From the NCBI RefSeq assembly GCF_947241125.1, contig NZ_OX365700.1, forward strand, positions 1,674,001 to 1,738,000: a stretch of 64,000 nt of DNA, in the 5' to 3' direction. The notes beneath the pieces were generated by a model that did not search any database, was not told the DNA's origin, and saw only the letters and a program-made list of their open reading frames with translations. Positions 1-20,118 of the stretch are shown one piece after another; the first letter of the stretch is position 1, and every line of letters starts with the position of its first letter. Source of the DNA: Nitrospira tepida. GTDB lineage: Bacteria > Nitrospirota > Nitrospiria > Nitrospirales > Nitrospiraceae. The position numbers were made by a program, and so were the translations under genes.

Positions 1-987
<987 letters not shown>

Positions 988-991
988 AGAA

Positions 992-1064
992 ACGTTCACC
1001 GTCAACCGTCAATCGACAGGAGAACTGGCCCTACGCTTGACGCATGACGGATGACGAATTACGG
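992..1064. repeat. Intergenic word-repeat hairpin 1 (tuf/rpmG)
   Basis: The left side holds CACCGTCAACCGTCAAT. The right side holds the complementary-type word series TGACGCATGACGGATGACG. The two arms are imperfect reverse complements built from tandem variants of one short word (CGTCAA/CGTCAT). The same layout with other words occurs at three more gene junctions in this window. Confidence 0.55.
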
Positions 1065-1072
1065 AGAAGAAG

Positions 1073-1222
1073 ATGCGCGAAATCATCGATCTGGCCTGTA
1101 CGGAGTGCAAGCGTCGGAATTACTCGACGATGAAAAACAAGAAGAACGATCCGGACCGCCTTGAGCTGAAGAAGTTTTGTCGGTTTTGCCGGAAGCACGT
1201 GCCGCACAAGGAAGTGAAATGA
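1073..1222 (+). CDS. rpmG: 50S ribosomal protein L33 (bL33)
   Basis: A 49-residue large-subunit protein. Two CxxC pairs (C9/C12 and C36/C39) make it the zinc-binding type of L33. The start is ATG at 1073. It sits between tuf and tRNA-Trp, followed by secE and nusG, a classic conserved order. The stop codon TGA is the first word of the hairpin repeat that follows. Confidence 0.93.
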   Translation: MREIIDLACTECKRRNYSTMKNKKNDPDRLELKKFCRFCRKHVPHKEVK

Positions 1223-1304
1223 GTGCTGAGTGCTGGGTTCTGAGTGCTGAGCTGTGGGGCGGGGAGCCGATTTACTCAGAACTCAGCACTTGGTACTCAG
1301 CACC
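1220..1304. repeat. Intergenic word-repeat hairpin 2 (rpmG/tRNA-Trp)
   Basis: The left arm repeats GTGCTGAG and TTCTGAG. The right arm reads CTCAGAACTCAGCAC and then TACTCAGCACC, the reverse complement of the same words in a different order. The left arm begins at the rpmG stop codon and the right arm ends 8 bp before the tRNA. No T tract follows, so this is not a standard terminator. Confidence 0.6.
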
Positions 1305-1311
1305 ATAAAAG

Positions 1312-1387
1312 AGGGGCATGGTGTCAATGGCTAGCACATCGGTCTCCAAAACCGAGAGTCTAGGTTCGAATCCTAGTGCCCCTGCCA
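1312..1387 (+). tRNA. trnW: tRNA-Trp (anticodon CCA)
   Basis: A full cloverleaf can be drawn: acceptor AGGGGCA/TGCCCCT, D stem GTGT/GCAC, anticodon stem TCGGT/ACCGA with loop CTCCAAA (anticodon CCA, tryptophan), T stem CTAGG/CCTAG with loop TTCGAAT, then G and an encoded CCA. The position between rpmG and secE is common in bacteria. Confidence 0.96.
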
Positions 1388-1477
1388 ATCTGGATCGTCG
1401 GCCATAGAGGATCATTCTCAGCGCCGGGGGGGCGTGCCGGTCGCCACGCCGGACGGCGCGGAGCGGAAAGGGAGACC

Positions 1478-1672
1478 GTGTTCAAGAAACTGTGGGCGTC
1501 GGTGGTCGAATTTATGACGGACGTGCGGGGCGAGATCAAGAAGATCTCTTTTCCGACCAGGGCTGAAACGATCGGATCGACCACGGTGGTGATCGTCTTC
1601 TGCATTATCATGTCGCTCTACCTGTCCGTCTTGGATTCATTTCTCGTCTGGCTCGTGAGCAAGATCATCTAG
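1478..1672 (+). CDS. secE: Preprotein translocase subunit SecE
   Basis: SecE is the small membrane subunit that clamps SecY in the SecYEG channel. The 64-residue product has an amphipathic N-terminal part with the typical EIKKISFPTR stretch, followed by one hydrophobic membrane segment. The GTG at 1478 is chosen because GGGAG lies just upstream. The open frame extends back to 1376, but that would overlap the tRNA. nusG follows. Confidence 0.9.
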   Translation: MFKKLWASVVEFMTDVRGEIKKISFPTRAETIGSTTVVIVFCIIMSLYLSVLDSFLVWLVSKII

Positions 1673-1757
1673 TCCGGTGGGGCCGGTCCCGCGTGGGGGG
1701 GGGACGACGCCCCGAGGGGCCATCGTGCAGTGAGAGGCGCTGTGAGGAAGCCAAGCC

Positions 1758-2318
1758 ATGAGTGAACAAGAAACCGCGACGACGCCCAAGCAATGGTATG
1801 TGATCCATACCTATGCCGGCTTTGAAGGTCGGGTCAAGGCCAGTCTCATCGAGCGGGCCGGCCAGATGGGCATGACCGACAGGATGGGGCAAGTCCTCGT
1901 GCCGACGGAAGACGTCATCGAGATCAAGGACGGGAAGCGGCGCACGTCCAAGCGAAAGTTTTTTCCGGGCTATGTTTTGGTCGAATTGGAAACGCCGCTG
2001 ACGGATGAAACGCTGCAGATGATCAAGGAGACGCCGAAGGTCACGGGGTTTGTGGGCGGCGGCGCGCAACCGACCCCGCTGTCTCAGGAAGAGGTCGAAT
2101 CGCTCCTGAAGCAAATTGATTCCGGCACGGCGCGGCCGCGGGAGCAGATCCGCTTCGTCAAGGGCGATAACGTGCGCATCATCGACGGGCCCTTTTTGGG
2201 GTTTAACGGCGCCGTGGAAGACGTGGATCAGGTGCATAACCGGGTCAAGCTGATGGTGAGCATTTTCGGGCGGTCCACCCCGGTTGAGCTGGGATTTTTG
2301 CAGGTGGAACGAATCTAG
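1758..2318 (+). CDS. nusG: Transcription termination/antitermination protein NusG
   Basis: A 186-residue NusG with the N-terminal NGN domain (starting WYVIHTYAGFE) that binds RNA polymerase, and a C-terminal KOW domain (VKGDNVRIIDGPFLGFNG). It links RNA polymerase with Rho or the ribosome. ATG start with a GAGG-type site upstream. The secE-nusG-rplK-rplA order is the standard one. Confidence 0.96.
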   Translation: MSEQETATTPKQWYVIHTYAGFEGRVKASLIERAGQMGMTDRMGQVLVPTEDVIEIKDGKRRTSKRKFFPGYVLVELETPLTDETLQMIKETPKVTGFVGGGAQPTPLSQEEVESLLKQIDSGTARPREQIRFVKGDNVRIIDGPFLGFNGAVEDVDQVHNRVKLMVSIFGRSTPVELGFLQVERI

Positions 2319-2402
2319 CCATTTGCAATGGCGAATGTTGAATGTGAAATGAACGGACGACCGAGACGACTCACCATTTAACATTCATCATTCTACATTC
2401 AG
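2319..2402. repeat. Intergenic word-repeat hairpin 3 (nusG/rplK)
   Basis: It begins directly after the nusG stop. The left arm reads GAATGTTGAATGTGAAATG. The right arm reads TTTAACATTCATCATTC and then TACATTCAG, which is the reverse complement of variants of the same word. It ends at the rplK ribosome-binding site GAGGAG. Its layout matches the other three loci although the word is unrelated. Confidence 0.6.
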
Positions 2403-2413
2403 AGGAGTAGCGC

Positions 2414-2836
2414 ATGGCGAAGGAAGTTTCGGCGCAGATCAAATTGCAAATCCCGGCCGGCAAGGCGAATCCCGCTCCTCCGGTGGGGCCGTCCTTGGGT
2501 CAGCATGGCGTGAACATCATGGAGTTCTGCAAGCAGTTCAACGCCAAGACTCAAAAGGACGGGGACAGCATCATCCCGGTCATCATCACCGTGTACAAGG
2601 ATCGCAGTTTCACGTTCATCTGCAAGACGCCGCCGGCATCGGACCTGTTGAAGAAGGCGGCAGGCATCATCAAGGGATCCGGCGTGCCCCAAAAGGACAA
2701 GGTGGGCAAGATTACGCAGGCCCAGCTTCAGGAAATCGCCAAGAAGAAAATGGCCGATTTGAATGCGGCCGATGTCGAGGGCGCCATGAACATTATCGCG
2801 GGGACGGCCCGCAGCATGGGCATCGTCATCCAGTAA
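2414..2836 (+). CDS. rplK: 50S ribosomal protein L11 (uL11)
   Basis: A 140-residue L11 of normal length. The N-terminal domain carries the conserved proline-rich segment ([19 protein letters not shown]). The C-terminal part binds 23S rRNA at the GTPase-associated centre, where EF-G and EF-Tu act. ATG start with GAGGAG upstream. First of the rplKAJL genes. Confidence 0.97.
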   Translation: MAKEVSAQIKLQIPAGKANPAPPVGPSLGQHGVNIMEFCKQFNAKTQKDGDSIIPVIITVYKDRSFTFICKTPPASDLLKKAAGIIKGSGVPQKDKVGKITQAQLQEIAKKKMADLNAADVEGAMNIIAGTARSMGIVIQ

Positions 2837-2870
2837 GCAGCGGCATAACGATTCGCGCGAGGAGTTGGTC

Positions 2871-3563
2871 ATGGGAAAGAAAATGCAGGCGGCTTTGAAG
2901 AAGGTGGAGCCGCGAGCCTATCCGCTCAAGGACGCCGTCGAACTGGTCAAGCAGGCGGCCTACGCCAAATTCGATGAAACCGTCGATCTCGCGCTCCGGC
3001 TCGGCGTGGATCCCAAGCGCTCCGATCAGATGGTCCGGGGTACAACCCTGCTGCCGCATGGCTCCGGCAAGCAGATCCGCATCCTGGTCTTTGCCAAGGG
3101 CGAGAAGGAGCAGGAGGCCAGGCAAGCCGGCGCCGATTATGTCGGGGCTGACGATCTGATGGAGAAGGTCAAGGGCGGGTGGATGGAATTCGATTGCGCG
3201 ATTGCGACCCCGGATCTCATGGGCGCGGTGGGCAAGCTCGGGAAGGTGCTCGGCCCGCGGGGGCTCATGCCCAATCCGAAGACCGGCACGGTGACGTTTG
3301 AGGTCGCGAAGGCCATCGGTGAAATTCGGAAGGGGCGCGTCGAATACAAGCTCGATAAGGCCGGCATCGTGCACGTGCCGGTGGGCAAGGTCTCCTTCGA
3401 AGCCTCGCGGCTGTTGGAGAACGCCCAGGCGGTGCTGGAATCGGTCGTCAAGGCCAAGCCCGCCTCCTGCAAGGGGCGCTATCTCAAGACCGCCACCATC
3501 TCAAGCACCATGGGGCCCGGCATCAGGCTGGATGCCGTTGCGCTGGCGAAGCAATGGGCGTGA
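2871..3563 (+). CDS. rplA: 50S ribosomal protein L1 (uL1)
   Basis: A 230-residue L1 that forms the mobile L1 stalk at the E site. In many bacteria it also represses its own operon. The conserved [14 protein letters not shown] motif is present. The ATG at 2871 is preferred over the in-frame TTG at 2865 because GAGGAG sits 6 bases upstream. Confidence 0.96.
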   Translation: MGKKMQAALKKVEPRAYPLKDAVELVKQAAYAKFDETVDLALRLGVDPKRSDQMVRGTTLLPHGSGKQIRILVFAKGEKEQEARQAGADYVGADDLMEKVKGGWMEFDCAIATPDLMGAVGKLGKVLGPRGLMPNPKTGTVTFEVAKAIGEIRKGRVEYKLDKAGIVHVPVGKVSFEASRLLENAQAVLESVVKAKPASCKGRYLKTATISSTMGPGIRLDAVALAKQWA

Positions 3564-3596
3564 GCGAGTCGTGACGCTTAACGGAAGAGGACGATC

Positions 3597-4532
3597 ATGA
3601 AACGGGAAGAGAAGGCGGTCGCGGTTGCCGAACTGAATGACAAGTTCAAGCGGGCTCGACTGGCGATCCTGACGGAATGCACCGGCATGCCGGTCGCGCA
3701 CCTGACCGAGCTGCGCAAACAGCTCCGCGGGGTGAAGGCGGAATACAAGGTCGTGAAGAACACCCTGGCCGCGCGGGCCTCGGAGGGCACGGAGGTCGCG
3801 CCGCTCCGGTCTCATTTCAAGGGGCCGGCGGCGGTGGTTCTGGGCTATGACGACCCGGTCAGCCCGGCCAAGGTGCTGAGGGAATTTGTCGGGACGGAGA
3901 AGCGCGACGAGAAACTGAAGATCCTGCTCGGGGTGCTGGAGGGCAAGCTGCTTCAGGCGGCCCAGATCCACGACGTGGCCAGGCTGCCGAAGAAGGACGT
4001 GCTGCTGGCGATGCTGCTTTCCGCGATGCAGGGGCCGGCGCGGAATTTGGTTTATGTGTTGAGCGGGGTGGTGAGGAAATTCGTCTATGTGTTGAGCGCG
4101 ATTCAGGACACCAAGAAAGGGGAGGGAACGATGCCTACTGCGGAAGGAAAGCTGTCTCAGGAAGATTTCATCAAGGCGATCGAGGGCATGAGCGTGCTGG
4201 AACTCGCCGAACTCGTCAAGGGATTGGAGTCGCGCTTCGGCGTGACCGCGGCGGCGCCGGTGGCGGTGGCCGCGGCCGGCGGGGCGGGGGCCGCAGCGGC
4301 GGCGCCGGCCGAAGAAAAGACCTCGTTCGACGTCATTCTCGCCAGCGCGGCGGCGGACAAGAAGATTCAGATCATCAAGGTTGTGCGGGAACTCACGAGC
4401 CTGGGCTTGAAGGAAGCCAAGGATCTGGTCGAAGGCGCGCCGAAGCCCGTGAAGACCGGCGTGGCGAAAGAAGAAGCGGACAGCATGAAGAAGAAGCTGG
4501 AAGAGGCGGGCGCGAAGGTCGAGATCAAGTAA
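3597..4532 (+). CDS. rplJ: Ribosomal protein L10 (uL10), frame open into L7/L12
   Basis: Residues 1 to about 178 are a complete L10, the base of the ribosomal stalk, which binds 23S rRNA by its N-terminal domain and L7/L12 dimers by its C-terminal helix. There is no stop codon after the L10 part. The frame continues through KKGEGT into the start Met of L7/L12 at 4131 and ends at 4532, giving a possible 311-residue L10-L12 fusion. A strong ribosome site (AAGGGGAGGGA) stands before 4131, so free L12 can also be made. Either the fusion is real or a base error has removed the L10 stop. Confidence 0.85.
   Translation: MKREEKAVAVAELNDKFKRARLAILTECTGMPVAHLTELRKQLRGVKAEYKVVKNTLAARASEGTEVAPLRSHFKGPAAVVLGYDDPVSPAKVLREFVGTEKRDEKLKILLGVLEGKLLQAAQIHDVARLPKKDVLLAMLLSAMQGPARNLVYVLSGVVRKFVYVLSAIQDTKKGEGTMPTAEGKLSQEDFIKAIEGMSVLELAELVKGLESRFGVTAAAPVAVAAAGGAGAAAAAPAEEKTSFDVILASAAADKKIQIIKVVRELTSLGLKEAKDLVEGAPKPVKTGVAKEEADSMKKKLEEAGAKVEIK
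4131..4532 (+). CDS. rplL: 50S ribosomal protein L7/L12 (bL12)
   Basis: A 133-residue L7/L12. The N-terminal dimerisation domain ([20 protein letters not shown]) is followed by an Ala/Gly/Val hinge and the C-terminal factor-binding domain ([20 protein letters not shown]). ATG at 4131 has a purine-rich ribosome site directly upstream. It shares one uninterrupted frame with rplJ. L12 is normally present in several copies per ribosome, which fits an independent strong start. Confidence 0.92.
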   Translation: MPTAEGKLSQEDFIKAIEGMSVLELAELVKGLESRFGVTAAAPVAVAAAGGAGAAAAAPAEEKTSFDVILASAAADKKIQIIKVVRELTSLGLKEAKDLVEGAPKPVKTGVAKEEADSMKKKLEEAGAKVEIK

Positions 4533-4619
4533 TCACGCGAGTCTGTGGGCTTGACCCGTGCTCCACGCGCAGCCGCGGGGCCGGGATGTGGGACGGATCG
4601 AGACAAAGGAGCGACACGC

Positions 4620-8582
<3,963 letters not shown>

Positions 8583-8710
8583 GCCGTTCCATGAGCGTCT
8601 GGAGCGTTCGAGTCGGGTCATGAGACAGAATCAACAATCGGCGCGGCATCACGCCCAATGTCGGCCGCGCCGGCGTTGAGCAGTTCACCATCTGACAAGG
8701 GGGACCTACC

Positions 8711-12883
<4,173 letters not shown>

Positions 12884-12917
12884 GGGGGCGAAAGGCCATC
12901 GCGTCGCCGCGGAGGCC

Positions 12918-12946
12918 TTGACAGAGGCAAGCGAGATCATTATAAT
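12918..12946 (+). promoter_or_regulatory. Consensus sigma70 promoter for the rpsL-rpsG-fusA-tuf genes
   Basis: TTGACA at 12918-12923 and TATAAT at 12941-12946 are separated by exactly 17 bp. Both hexamers match the consensus at all positions. It lies 83 bp before the rpsL start, after rpoC. Confidence 0.85.
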
Positions 12947-13028
12947 CCGCCGGCTTTGCATATGAATTTTGTTGCGGAGCCGGCGTTGTCCGGAAACGCG
13001 CCATTCAAGAAGGAAATTTTCTGACACC

Positions 13029-13400
13029 ATGCCCACGATCAATCAATTAGTCCGGCGCGGGAGACGCTTGGTCCGGAGCAAGACGAAAAGTCCTGCGCTC
13101 AAGCGCTGCCCTCAGAAGCGGGGCGTCTGTCTCCGCGTCTATACCACGACTCCCAAAAAGCCGAACTCCGCTCTCCGCAAGGTCGCCAGGGTGCGACTGA
13201 CCAATGGAATCGAGGTCACGACCTACATTCCCGGCGTCGGGCACAATTTGCAAGAGCATTCGATCGTGCTGGTGCGCGGCGGTCGTGTGAAGGACTTGCC
13301 CGGCGTGCGGTACCACATTGTTCGCGGCACGCTGGACGCCGTCGGGGTGGCCGGCCGCAAGCAGGGGCGGTCGAAGTACGGCGCGAAGCGTCCGAAGTAG
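13029..13400 (+). CDS. rpsL: 30S ribosomal protein S12 (uS12)
   Basis: A 123-residue decoding-centre protein. The conserved [12 protein letters not shown] and [25 protein letters not shown] segments, whose lysines are classic streptomycin-resistance sites, are of wild-type form. The ATG at 13029 starts the homologous MPTINQL sequence; the upstream extension of the frame is not homologous. Promoter at 12918. Confidence 0.97.
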   Translation: MPTINQLVRRGRRLVRSKTKSPALKRCPQKRGVCLRVYTTTPKKPNSALRKVARVRLTNGIEVTTYIPGVGHNLQEHSIVLVRGGRVKDLPGVRYHIVRGTLDAVGVAGRKQGRSKYGAKRPK

Positions 13401-13465
13401 GGAATCATTAAGGCCGTCACCCGCCGGTTCGCGGGTTGTGAACTTTTTCGTGAGGATTTTCGCCG

Positions 13466-13936
13466 ATGCCTCGTGGTGGACAAGTTTCGTTAAGAGAGAC
13501 GCTGCCTGATCCCAAATTCGGGGACCGTCTTGTGGGTAAGTTCGTCAATGTGCTCATGTCGCGCGGGAAGAAGAGCACGGCGGAGCAAATTTGTTACGGC
13601 GCGTTTGAATTGATTCAGCAAAAGACCAACGGCGACCCGATGAAGGTCTTCCGTGCGGCGGTGGATAACGTCAAGCCCGTGGTTGAAGTGAAGTCTCGGC
13701 GTGTGGGTGGTGCCTCGTACCAGGTTCCTGTCGAGATTCGTCCTACCCGTCGTTTGTCCCTGGCCCTCCGGTGGATTGCCGAGTATGCACGAACGCGCTC
13801 GGGCAAGAGCATGGTCGACAAGCTCGCGGCTGAGCTGATAGACGCCGCCAACAATACCGGCGCCGCGGTGAAGAAGCGAGAGGATGTCCACCGTATGGCA
13901 GAGGCGAACAAGGCCTTTGCTCACTACCGCTGGTAG
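13466..13936 (+). CDS. rpsG: 30S ribosomal protein S7 (uS7)
   Basis: A 156-residue S7 that nucleates the 30S head by binding 16S rRNA. The usual length and the conserved [19 protein letters not shown] core and [10 protein letters not shown] tail are visible. GAGGA lies upstream of the ATG. Second gene of the str group. Confidence 0.97.
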   Translation: MPRGGQVSLRETLPDPKFGDRLVGKFVNVLMSRGKKSTAEQICYGAFELIQQKTNGDPMKVFRAAVDNVKPVVEVKSRRVGGASYQVPVEIRPTRRLSLALRWIAEYARTRSGKSMVDKLAAELIDAANNTGAAVKKREDVHRMAEANKAFAHYRW

Positions 13937-14029
13937 AGACCTGCACAAGACCGCATCGTCGTTCTGCTGAAGCAATTCGGCGGCATCGTTGTTTTGTTGT
14001 GATCGTTCGTGTGACCGAGGAGATTGTCC

Positions 14030-16111
14030 GTGGCTCGACAGACACCGCTTGAGCGGACCAGAAATATCGGCATCATGGCGCATATCGATGCGGGGAAGAC
14101 GACCACGACCGAGCGCATTCTGTACTATACGGGCGTGTCGCACAAGATCGGCGAGGTGCACGAAGGCGCCGCGACCATGGACTGGATGGAGCAGGAGCGG
14201 GAGCGCGGCATTACGATCACGGCCGCGGCGACCACCTGTTTTTGGCGCGACCACCGGATCAATATCATCGACACGCCGGGTCACGTGGATTTCACGATCG
14301 AAGTGGAGCGGTCGCTCCGCGTGTTGGACGGCGCGGTGGCGGTGTTTGATTCGGTGCAGGGCGTCGAGCCGCAATCGGAAACCGTTTGGCGGCAGGCCGA
14401 CAAATATCGGGTGCCGCGGATCGCGTTCATGAACAAGATGGACCGGGTCGGGGCAGATTTCTATGCCAGCGTCCAGTCCATCATCGATCGTCTGGGCGCC
14501 AATCCCGTGCCGATCCAGATTCCTATCGGGCGGGAGGCCGAATTCCGCGGCACCATCGACCTGGTCAAAATGAAGGCCTTTTATTACGACGACGAGACGC
14601 TGGGGGCCAAGTATGAAGTGAGAGAGATCCCGGCGAACTTGTTGGAGCAGGCCCAGCAGTACCGTGAAAAGATGCTGGAGGCCGTGGCCGAGCATGATGA
14701 ACAGGTGCTTGAAAAATATCTCAACGGCCAGCCGCTGACCGAAGAAGAAATCATCCGCGCCATTCGGGCCGGGGCCGTCACGATGAAGGCTGTGCCGGTG
14801 CTCTGCGGGTCGGCGTTCAAGAACAAGGGCGTCCAGCAGCTCCTCGACGCGGTGGTCGAATATTTGCCTTCTCCGTTGGATATTCCGCCGGTCGCGGGCG
14901 TGGACCCGAATTCCGGCAAGGAGCTGACCAGGCGCACGGCCGATGACGAGGCGTTCTCCGCGCTGGCGTTCAAGATCATGACGGATCCGTTTGCCGGACA
15001 GTTGACCTTCTTCCGGGTGTATTCCGGCATGTTGAAGACCGGCACCGCGGTGCTCAATCAGACCAAGGGCACCAAGGAGCGCGTCGGCCGGCTTTTGAAG
15101 ATGCACGCCAACAAGCGTGAGGAGATCGACACCGTCTATGCTGGCGATATTGCGGCGGCGGTCGGTCTCCGAAGCGCCGGGACCGGGGATACGCTCTGTG
15201 ATGAGAAACAGCCGATCCTCCTTGAGGTCATGAAATTTCCTGAGCCGGTTATCGCGATGGCGATCGAGCCCAAGACCAAGCCGGATCAGGAGAAGTTGGG
15301 GTTCTCGCTCCAAAAGCTGGCGCAGGAAGATCCTTCCTTCCGCGTGAAGACGGACGAGGAGACCGGGCAGACCATTATCTCGGGAATGGGCGAATTGCAT
15401 CTTGAGATCATCGTGGATCGATTGCTGCGCGAGTTTAAGGTCGAGGCCAATGTCGGAAAGCCTGAAGTGGCCTATCGGGAGACTATCAAGCGCCAGGCCG
15501 AAGCCGAGGGGAAATATATCAAGCAGACCGGCGGTCGAGGGCAGTACGGCCATGTGGTCCTGACGGTGGAGCCGTCCGAGCCGGGCAAGGGGCTGGAGTT
15601 CGTCAACAAGATCGTCGGCGGCGCCGTCCCCAAGGAATACATCCCCGCGATCGAAAAGGGAGTCCGGGAGCGGATGGAAACGGGCGTCCTCGCCGGCTAT
15701 CCCATGCGGGATGTTCGGGTGACGGTCATCGACGGCTCGTACCACGATGTCGATTCGAGCGAGATGGCGTTTAAAATTGCGGCCTCGATGGGCTTCCAGG
15801 AGGCCTGCCGAAAGGCCGATGCCGTGTTGCTCGAGCCGATCATGAAGGTTGAGGTGCTCGTCCCGCAGGAATTTATGGGTGATGTGATCGGCAACCTGAA
15901 TGGACGGCGCGGCAAGGTGCAGGGGATCAAGGTTCGGGCCGGATCCCAGGCCATCGAGGCGGCGGTTCCGCTGGCCGAAATGTTCGGGTACGCCACGGAC
16001 CTTCGGTCGCGGACTCAGGGGCGTGCCACGTACAGCATGGAGTTTGATCGCTACGATCAGGTGCCGAAGCAGATAGCGGAAGCCATCATTGCTAAGAATC
16101 GAGGCGAATGA
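14030..16111 (+). CDS. fusA: Elongation factor G
   Basis: A 693-residue translocation GTPase. G motifs [20 protein letters not shown] and NKMD are present, followed by domains II to V. GTG at 14030 is chosen because GAGGAG precedes it and the protein then begins [14 protein letters not shown], as in the family; an in-frame TTG lies 6 bases upstream. It precedes tuf. Confidence 0.96.
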   Translation: MARQTPLERTRNIGIMAHIDAGKTTTTERILYYTGVSHKIGEVHEGAATMDWMEQERERGITITAAATTCFWRDHRINIIDTPGHVDFTIEVERSLRVLDGAVAVFDSVQGVEPQSETVWRQADKYRVPRIAFMNKMDRVGADFYASVQSIIDRLGANPVPIQIPIGREAEFRGTIDLVKMKAFYYDDETLGAKYEVREIPANLLEQAQQYREKMLEAVAEHDEQVLEKYLNGQPLTEEEIIRAIRAGAVTMKAVPVLCGSAFKNKGVQQLLDAVVEYLPSPLDIPPVAGVDPNSGKELTRRTADDEAFSALAFKIMTDPFAGQLTFFRVYSGMLKTGTAVLNQTKGTKERVGRLLKMHANKREEIDTVYAGDIAAAVGLRSAGTGDTLCDEKQPILLEVMKFPEPVIAMAIEPKTKPDQEKLGFSLQKLAQEDPSFRVKTDEETGQTIISGMGELHLEIIVDRLLREFKVEANVGKPEVAYRETIKRQAEAEGKYIKQTGGRGQYGHVVLTVEPSEPGKGLEFVNKIVGGAVPKEYIPAIEKGVRERMETGVLAGYPMRDVRVTVIDGSYHDVDSSEMAFKIAASMGFQEACRKADAVLLEPIMKVEVLVPQEFMGDVIGNLNGRRGKVQGIKVRAGSQAIEAAVPLAEMFGYATDLRSRTQGRATYSMEFDRYDQVPKQIAEAIIAKNRGE

Positions 16112-16146
16112 CAGTCGTTGTGAGGATGATGGGGGAGGAGTGAGGC

Positions 16147-17353
<1,207 letters not shown>

Positions 17354-17388
17354 GGGACAGTGATTTCTAGCATGGGGAGTGTGGTCTG

Positions 17389-17700
17389 GTGAGAGTCGAT
17401 CAACGGATCAGGATCAGATTGAGGGGGTTCGATTACCGCGTGTTGGACCAATCGGTCGCGGAGATCGTCGATACGGTTCGGCGAAGCGGCGCCAAGGTCG
17501 TGGGGCCCATTCCGTTGCCGACCAGGATCGAACGGATCACCGTACAACGCGCCACCCACTGCGATAAAAAGTCCCGGGAGCAGTTTGAAGTGCGCACGCA
17601 CAAGCGCCTGCTCGATATTGTCGAGCCGACCCCCGAGACGATGGATTCCCTGATGAAGTTGAATCTGGCGGCCGGAGTCGACGTCGAGATCAAGCTGTAA
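17389..17700 (+). CDS. rpsJ: 30S ribosomal protein S10 (uS10)
   Basis: A 103-residue S10, also the NusE partner of NusB in antitermination. The family core ([13 protein letters not shown], and GPIPLPTR near the middle) is clear. GTG start at 17389. It opens the S10 cluster directly after tuf. Confidence 0.96.
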   Translation: MRVDQRIRIRLRGFDYRVLDQSVAEIVDTVRRSGAKVVGPIPLPTRIERITVQRATHCDKKSREQFEVRTHKRLLDIVEPTPETMDSLMKLNLAAGVDVEIKL

Positions 17701-17702
17701 GC

Positions 17703-18335
17703 GTGACAGAGATGACAAACGGACTGATCGGCAAAAAGTTGGGGATGACGCAGGTCTACGGGGACGGGAACGCCTTGATTCCCGTGACGGTGATCGAGGT
17801 GGGGCCTTGTCGGGTGGTGCAGGTCAAGACCAGGGACCGGGACGGGTATGAGGCGGTTCAGTTGGCCTATGGAGAGGTGAAGGAGCGGAAGGTGTCTCGG
17901 GCTGCTCGCGGGCACTTGAAGGCGTCCCAAAGTCCGGCCAGCCGGATCCTGCGCGAATTCAAGCCTGTCGGGGACGTGGCGCTCGGGCAGGTGGTGAAGG
18001 CCGATCTCTTCAAAAAGGGCGATGTGGTGGACGTCATCGGAATCTCCAAAGGCAAGGGCTTTCAAGGTGTCGTCAAGCGGCACCATTATGCAGGAGGTCC
18101 CGAATCGCACGGGTCAATGTTCCATCGGGCTCCTGGGTCCATCGGCAGCAGCTCGTACCCCTCCCGCGTGTGGAAGAACAAGACCCTGCCCGGGCAGATG
18201 GGGAACGAGCGGGTGACCGCGCAGGCGCTGCAGGTCGTCGAGGCTCGGCCCGATGAAAATCTGCTGCTTGTGAGGGGATCGGTGCCGGGAGCGGAGAACG
18301 GGATTGTGATCATTCGAAAGTCGAAGAAAGGCTAA
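17703..18335 (+). CDS. rplC: 50S ribosomal protein L3 (uL3)
   Basis: A 210-residue L3, an early assembly protein reaching the peptidyl transferase centre. The IGKKLGMTQVY start and the GPESHGSMFHRAPGSIGSSS loop are present. GTG at 17703, two bases after rpsJ ends; an ATG at 17712 is an alternative and begins nearer to the usual N-terminus. Confidence 0.95.
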   Translation: MTEMTNGLIGKKLGMTQVYGDGNALIPVTVIEVGPCRVVQVKTRDRDGYEAVQLAYGEVKERKVSRAARGHLKASQSPASRILREFKPVGDVALGQVVKADLFKKGDVVDVIGISKGKGFQGVVKRHHYAGGPESHGSMFHRAPGSIGSSSYPSRVWKNKTLPGQMGNERVTAQALQVVEARPDENLLLVRGSVPGAENGIVIIRKSKKG

Positions 18336-18338
18336 GCC

Positions 18339-18962
18339 GTGCCGTCCGTCGATGTGGTTGACCTCAATAAGCGCAAAGTGGGTACGGTGGAATTGCCGGC
18401 CGCCGTCTTCGGCCAAACTGCCAACAAAGTCTTGGTGCATGAGGCGGTGGTGATGCAGCGGGCCGGCGAGCGGCAAGGCACCGCCTCCACGCTTCGGCGC
18501 GGAGAGGTGAGCGGGTCGGGAAAGAAGCCGTGGAAGCAAAAACATACGGGGCGGGCGCGAGCCGGGTCGGTGCGCTCTCCGGTATGGCGCCACGGCGGCA
18601 GCGTGTTCGGACCTAAGCCGCGTTCGTATGGGTACGGCATTCCCAAGCAAAAATACCATCGCGCGCTGCAGATGGCGTTGTCCTCAAAGGTAGCGGCCGG
18701 CGACCTGGTGGTGGTGGACGACCTCACCATGGCGGCTCCTAAAACTCGTCAATTGGAGAAGGTCCTGGCGCAACTGGGGGTGAAGAAAACAAGCCTGCTG
18801 GTGGTCGGCGAAGGGGCGGGGGATGTGGTCAAGGCGGCCCGCAATCTTCCCGGCGTGAAGGTGGTTTCGCCTGAACGGCTGAGCGTCTACGATGTGTTGC
18901 GGTACGACTCGCTCGTGATTGCGCAGCCGATTCTGAGCCGAATTCAGGAGGCCTGGGCATGA
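18339..18962 (+). CDS. rplD: 50S ribosomal protein L4 (uL4)
   Basis: A 207-residue L4. Its long basic loop (KKPWKQKHTGRARAGSVRSP) lines the exit tunnel. In some bacteria L4 also represses the S10 operon. GTG start 3 bases after rplC. The stop overlaps the rplW start by 4 bases (ATGA). Confidence 0.95.
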   Translation: MPSVDVVDLNKRKVGTVELPAAVFGQTANKVLVHEAVVMQRAGERQGTASTLRRGEVSGSGKKPWKQKHTGRARAGSVRSPVWRHGGSVFGPKPRSYGYGIPKQKYHRALQMALSSKVAAGDLVVVDDLTMAAPKTRQLEKVLAQLGVKKTSLLVVGEGAGDVVKAARNLPGVKVVSPERLSVYDVLRYDSLVIAQPILSRIQEAWA

Positions 18963-19252
18963 GTGAGAAGTTGCATCAAGTGCTCATCCGTCCTCTGATC
19001 ACAGAAAAGGTGACCAGCCTCCGGGAGTCCGGCAATACCGTGGCGTTCGTTGTGAGCTCACGGGCCAACCGTGTGGAAGTCCGGCGGGCGGTCGAGTCGT
19101 TGCTCAAGGTCAAGGTCGAGCGGGTCAATATTCTGAATGTGATGGGAAAAACCAAGCGATTGGGGCGTTTTGTCGGAAAAAAGCAGGACTGGAAAAAGGC
19201 CCTGGTGACGTTGAAAGCCGGCGAAAAGCTCGAATTGTACGAAAGCGTCTGA
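18959..19252 (+). CDS. rplW: 50S ribosomal protein L23 (uL23)
   Basis: A 97-residue protein at the tunnel exit, the docking site for trigger factor and SRP. The RPLITEKVTSLRE start and the basic MGKTKRLGRFVGKK segment are typical. Translationally coupled to rplD by an ATGA overlap. Confidence 0.95.
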   Translation: MSEKLHQVLIRPLITEKVTSLRESGNTVAFVVSSRANRVEVRRAVESLLKVKVERVNILNVMGKTKRLGRFVGKKQDWKKALVTLKAGEKLELYESV

Positions 19253-19276
19253 TCACGCATTGCGAATAGGTTGACG

Positions 19277-20104
19277 ATGGCGTTGCGAATCTATCAGCCA
19301 ACTTCCCCCGGTCGTCGCGGCATGACGGCGCTGACCGGCGAGGAATTATCGAAAAAGCGTCCTGAAAAGGCGTTAACGGTGTTTCTCCACCGGACGGGGG
19401 GGCGAAATTCCGACGGGCATCAAACCCTCCGATTCCGTGGGGCTGGACACAAGCGCCTGTATCGCCAGATCGACTTTAAGCGGAACAAGCTTGCGATTCC
19501 GGCCAAAGTTGTGGCCATTGAATACGATCCGAACCGGTCGGCGCGCATCGCCCTCCTGCATTACCGCGACGGCGAGAAGCGCTATATCCTGGCCCCCGAC
19601 GGCCTCGCGGTGGGCCGCACCGTCGAGTCAGGGCCCGAGGTGGAAGTGCGAGTGGGGAATGCGTTGCCGTTGGCCAATATGCCGTTGGGCACGACCGTGC
19701 ACAATATTGAGCTCAGGCCGGGCAAGGGAGGGCAGTTGATCCGGAGCGCCGGCAGCTTTGCGCAGGTCATGGGGCGCGACGGCGGCTATGTGCAGATCCG
19801 ACTCAAGTCTGGTGAGATGCGGAAGGTGCTGGGGGCCTGTATGGCCACCGTCGGGCAGGTCGGCAATTTGGACCACGAAAATATCGCCGTCGGGAAGGCG
19901 GGCCGGTCCCGTTGGCTGGGACGACGCCCGCATGTGCGAGGGGTGGTAATGAACCCCGTGGACCATCCCCACGGCGGCGGCGAAGGAAAATCCGGCCAGG
20001 GGAATCCGCATCCGGTCTCGCCTTGGGGGCTTCCCACCAAGGGATACAAGACCAGGAATAATAAATCGACCGAGAAATTCATCATCGCCCGGCGGAAGAA
20101 GTAG
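19277..20104 (+). CDS. rplB: 50S ribosomal protein L2 (uL2)
   Basis: A 275-residue L2, needed for subunit association and peptidyl transfer. The conserved GRNSDG and [12 protein letters not shown] motifs, including the functionally important histidine, are present. ATG at 19277 gives the normal [15 protein letters not shown] start; an in-frame TTG lies 6 bases earlier. Confidence 0.96.
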   Translation: MALRIYQPTSPGRRGMTALTGEELSKKRPEKALTVFLHRTGGRNSDGHQTLRFRGAGHKRLYRQIDFKRNKLAIPAKVVAIEYDPNRSARIALLHYRDGEKRYILAPDGLAVGRTVESGPEVEVRVGNALPLANMPLGTTVHNIELRPGKGGQLIRSAGSFAQVMGRDGGYVQIRLKSGEMRKVLGACMATVGQVGNLDHENIAVGKAGRSRWLGRRPHVRGVVMNPVDHPHGGGEGKSGQGNPHPVSPWGLPTKGYKTRNNKSTEKFIIARRKK

Positions 20105-20118
20105 CGCGGAGGAAGAGG

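Noticed and set aside
1376-1477. Longer SecE starting inside the tRNA-Trp 3' end
   Set aside because: It would overlap the tRNA and adds residues not found in SecE; the GTG at 1478 has a ribosome site and gives the usual length.
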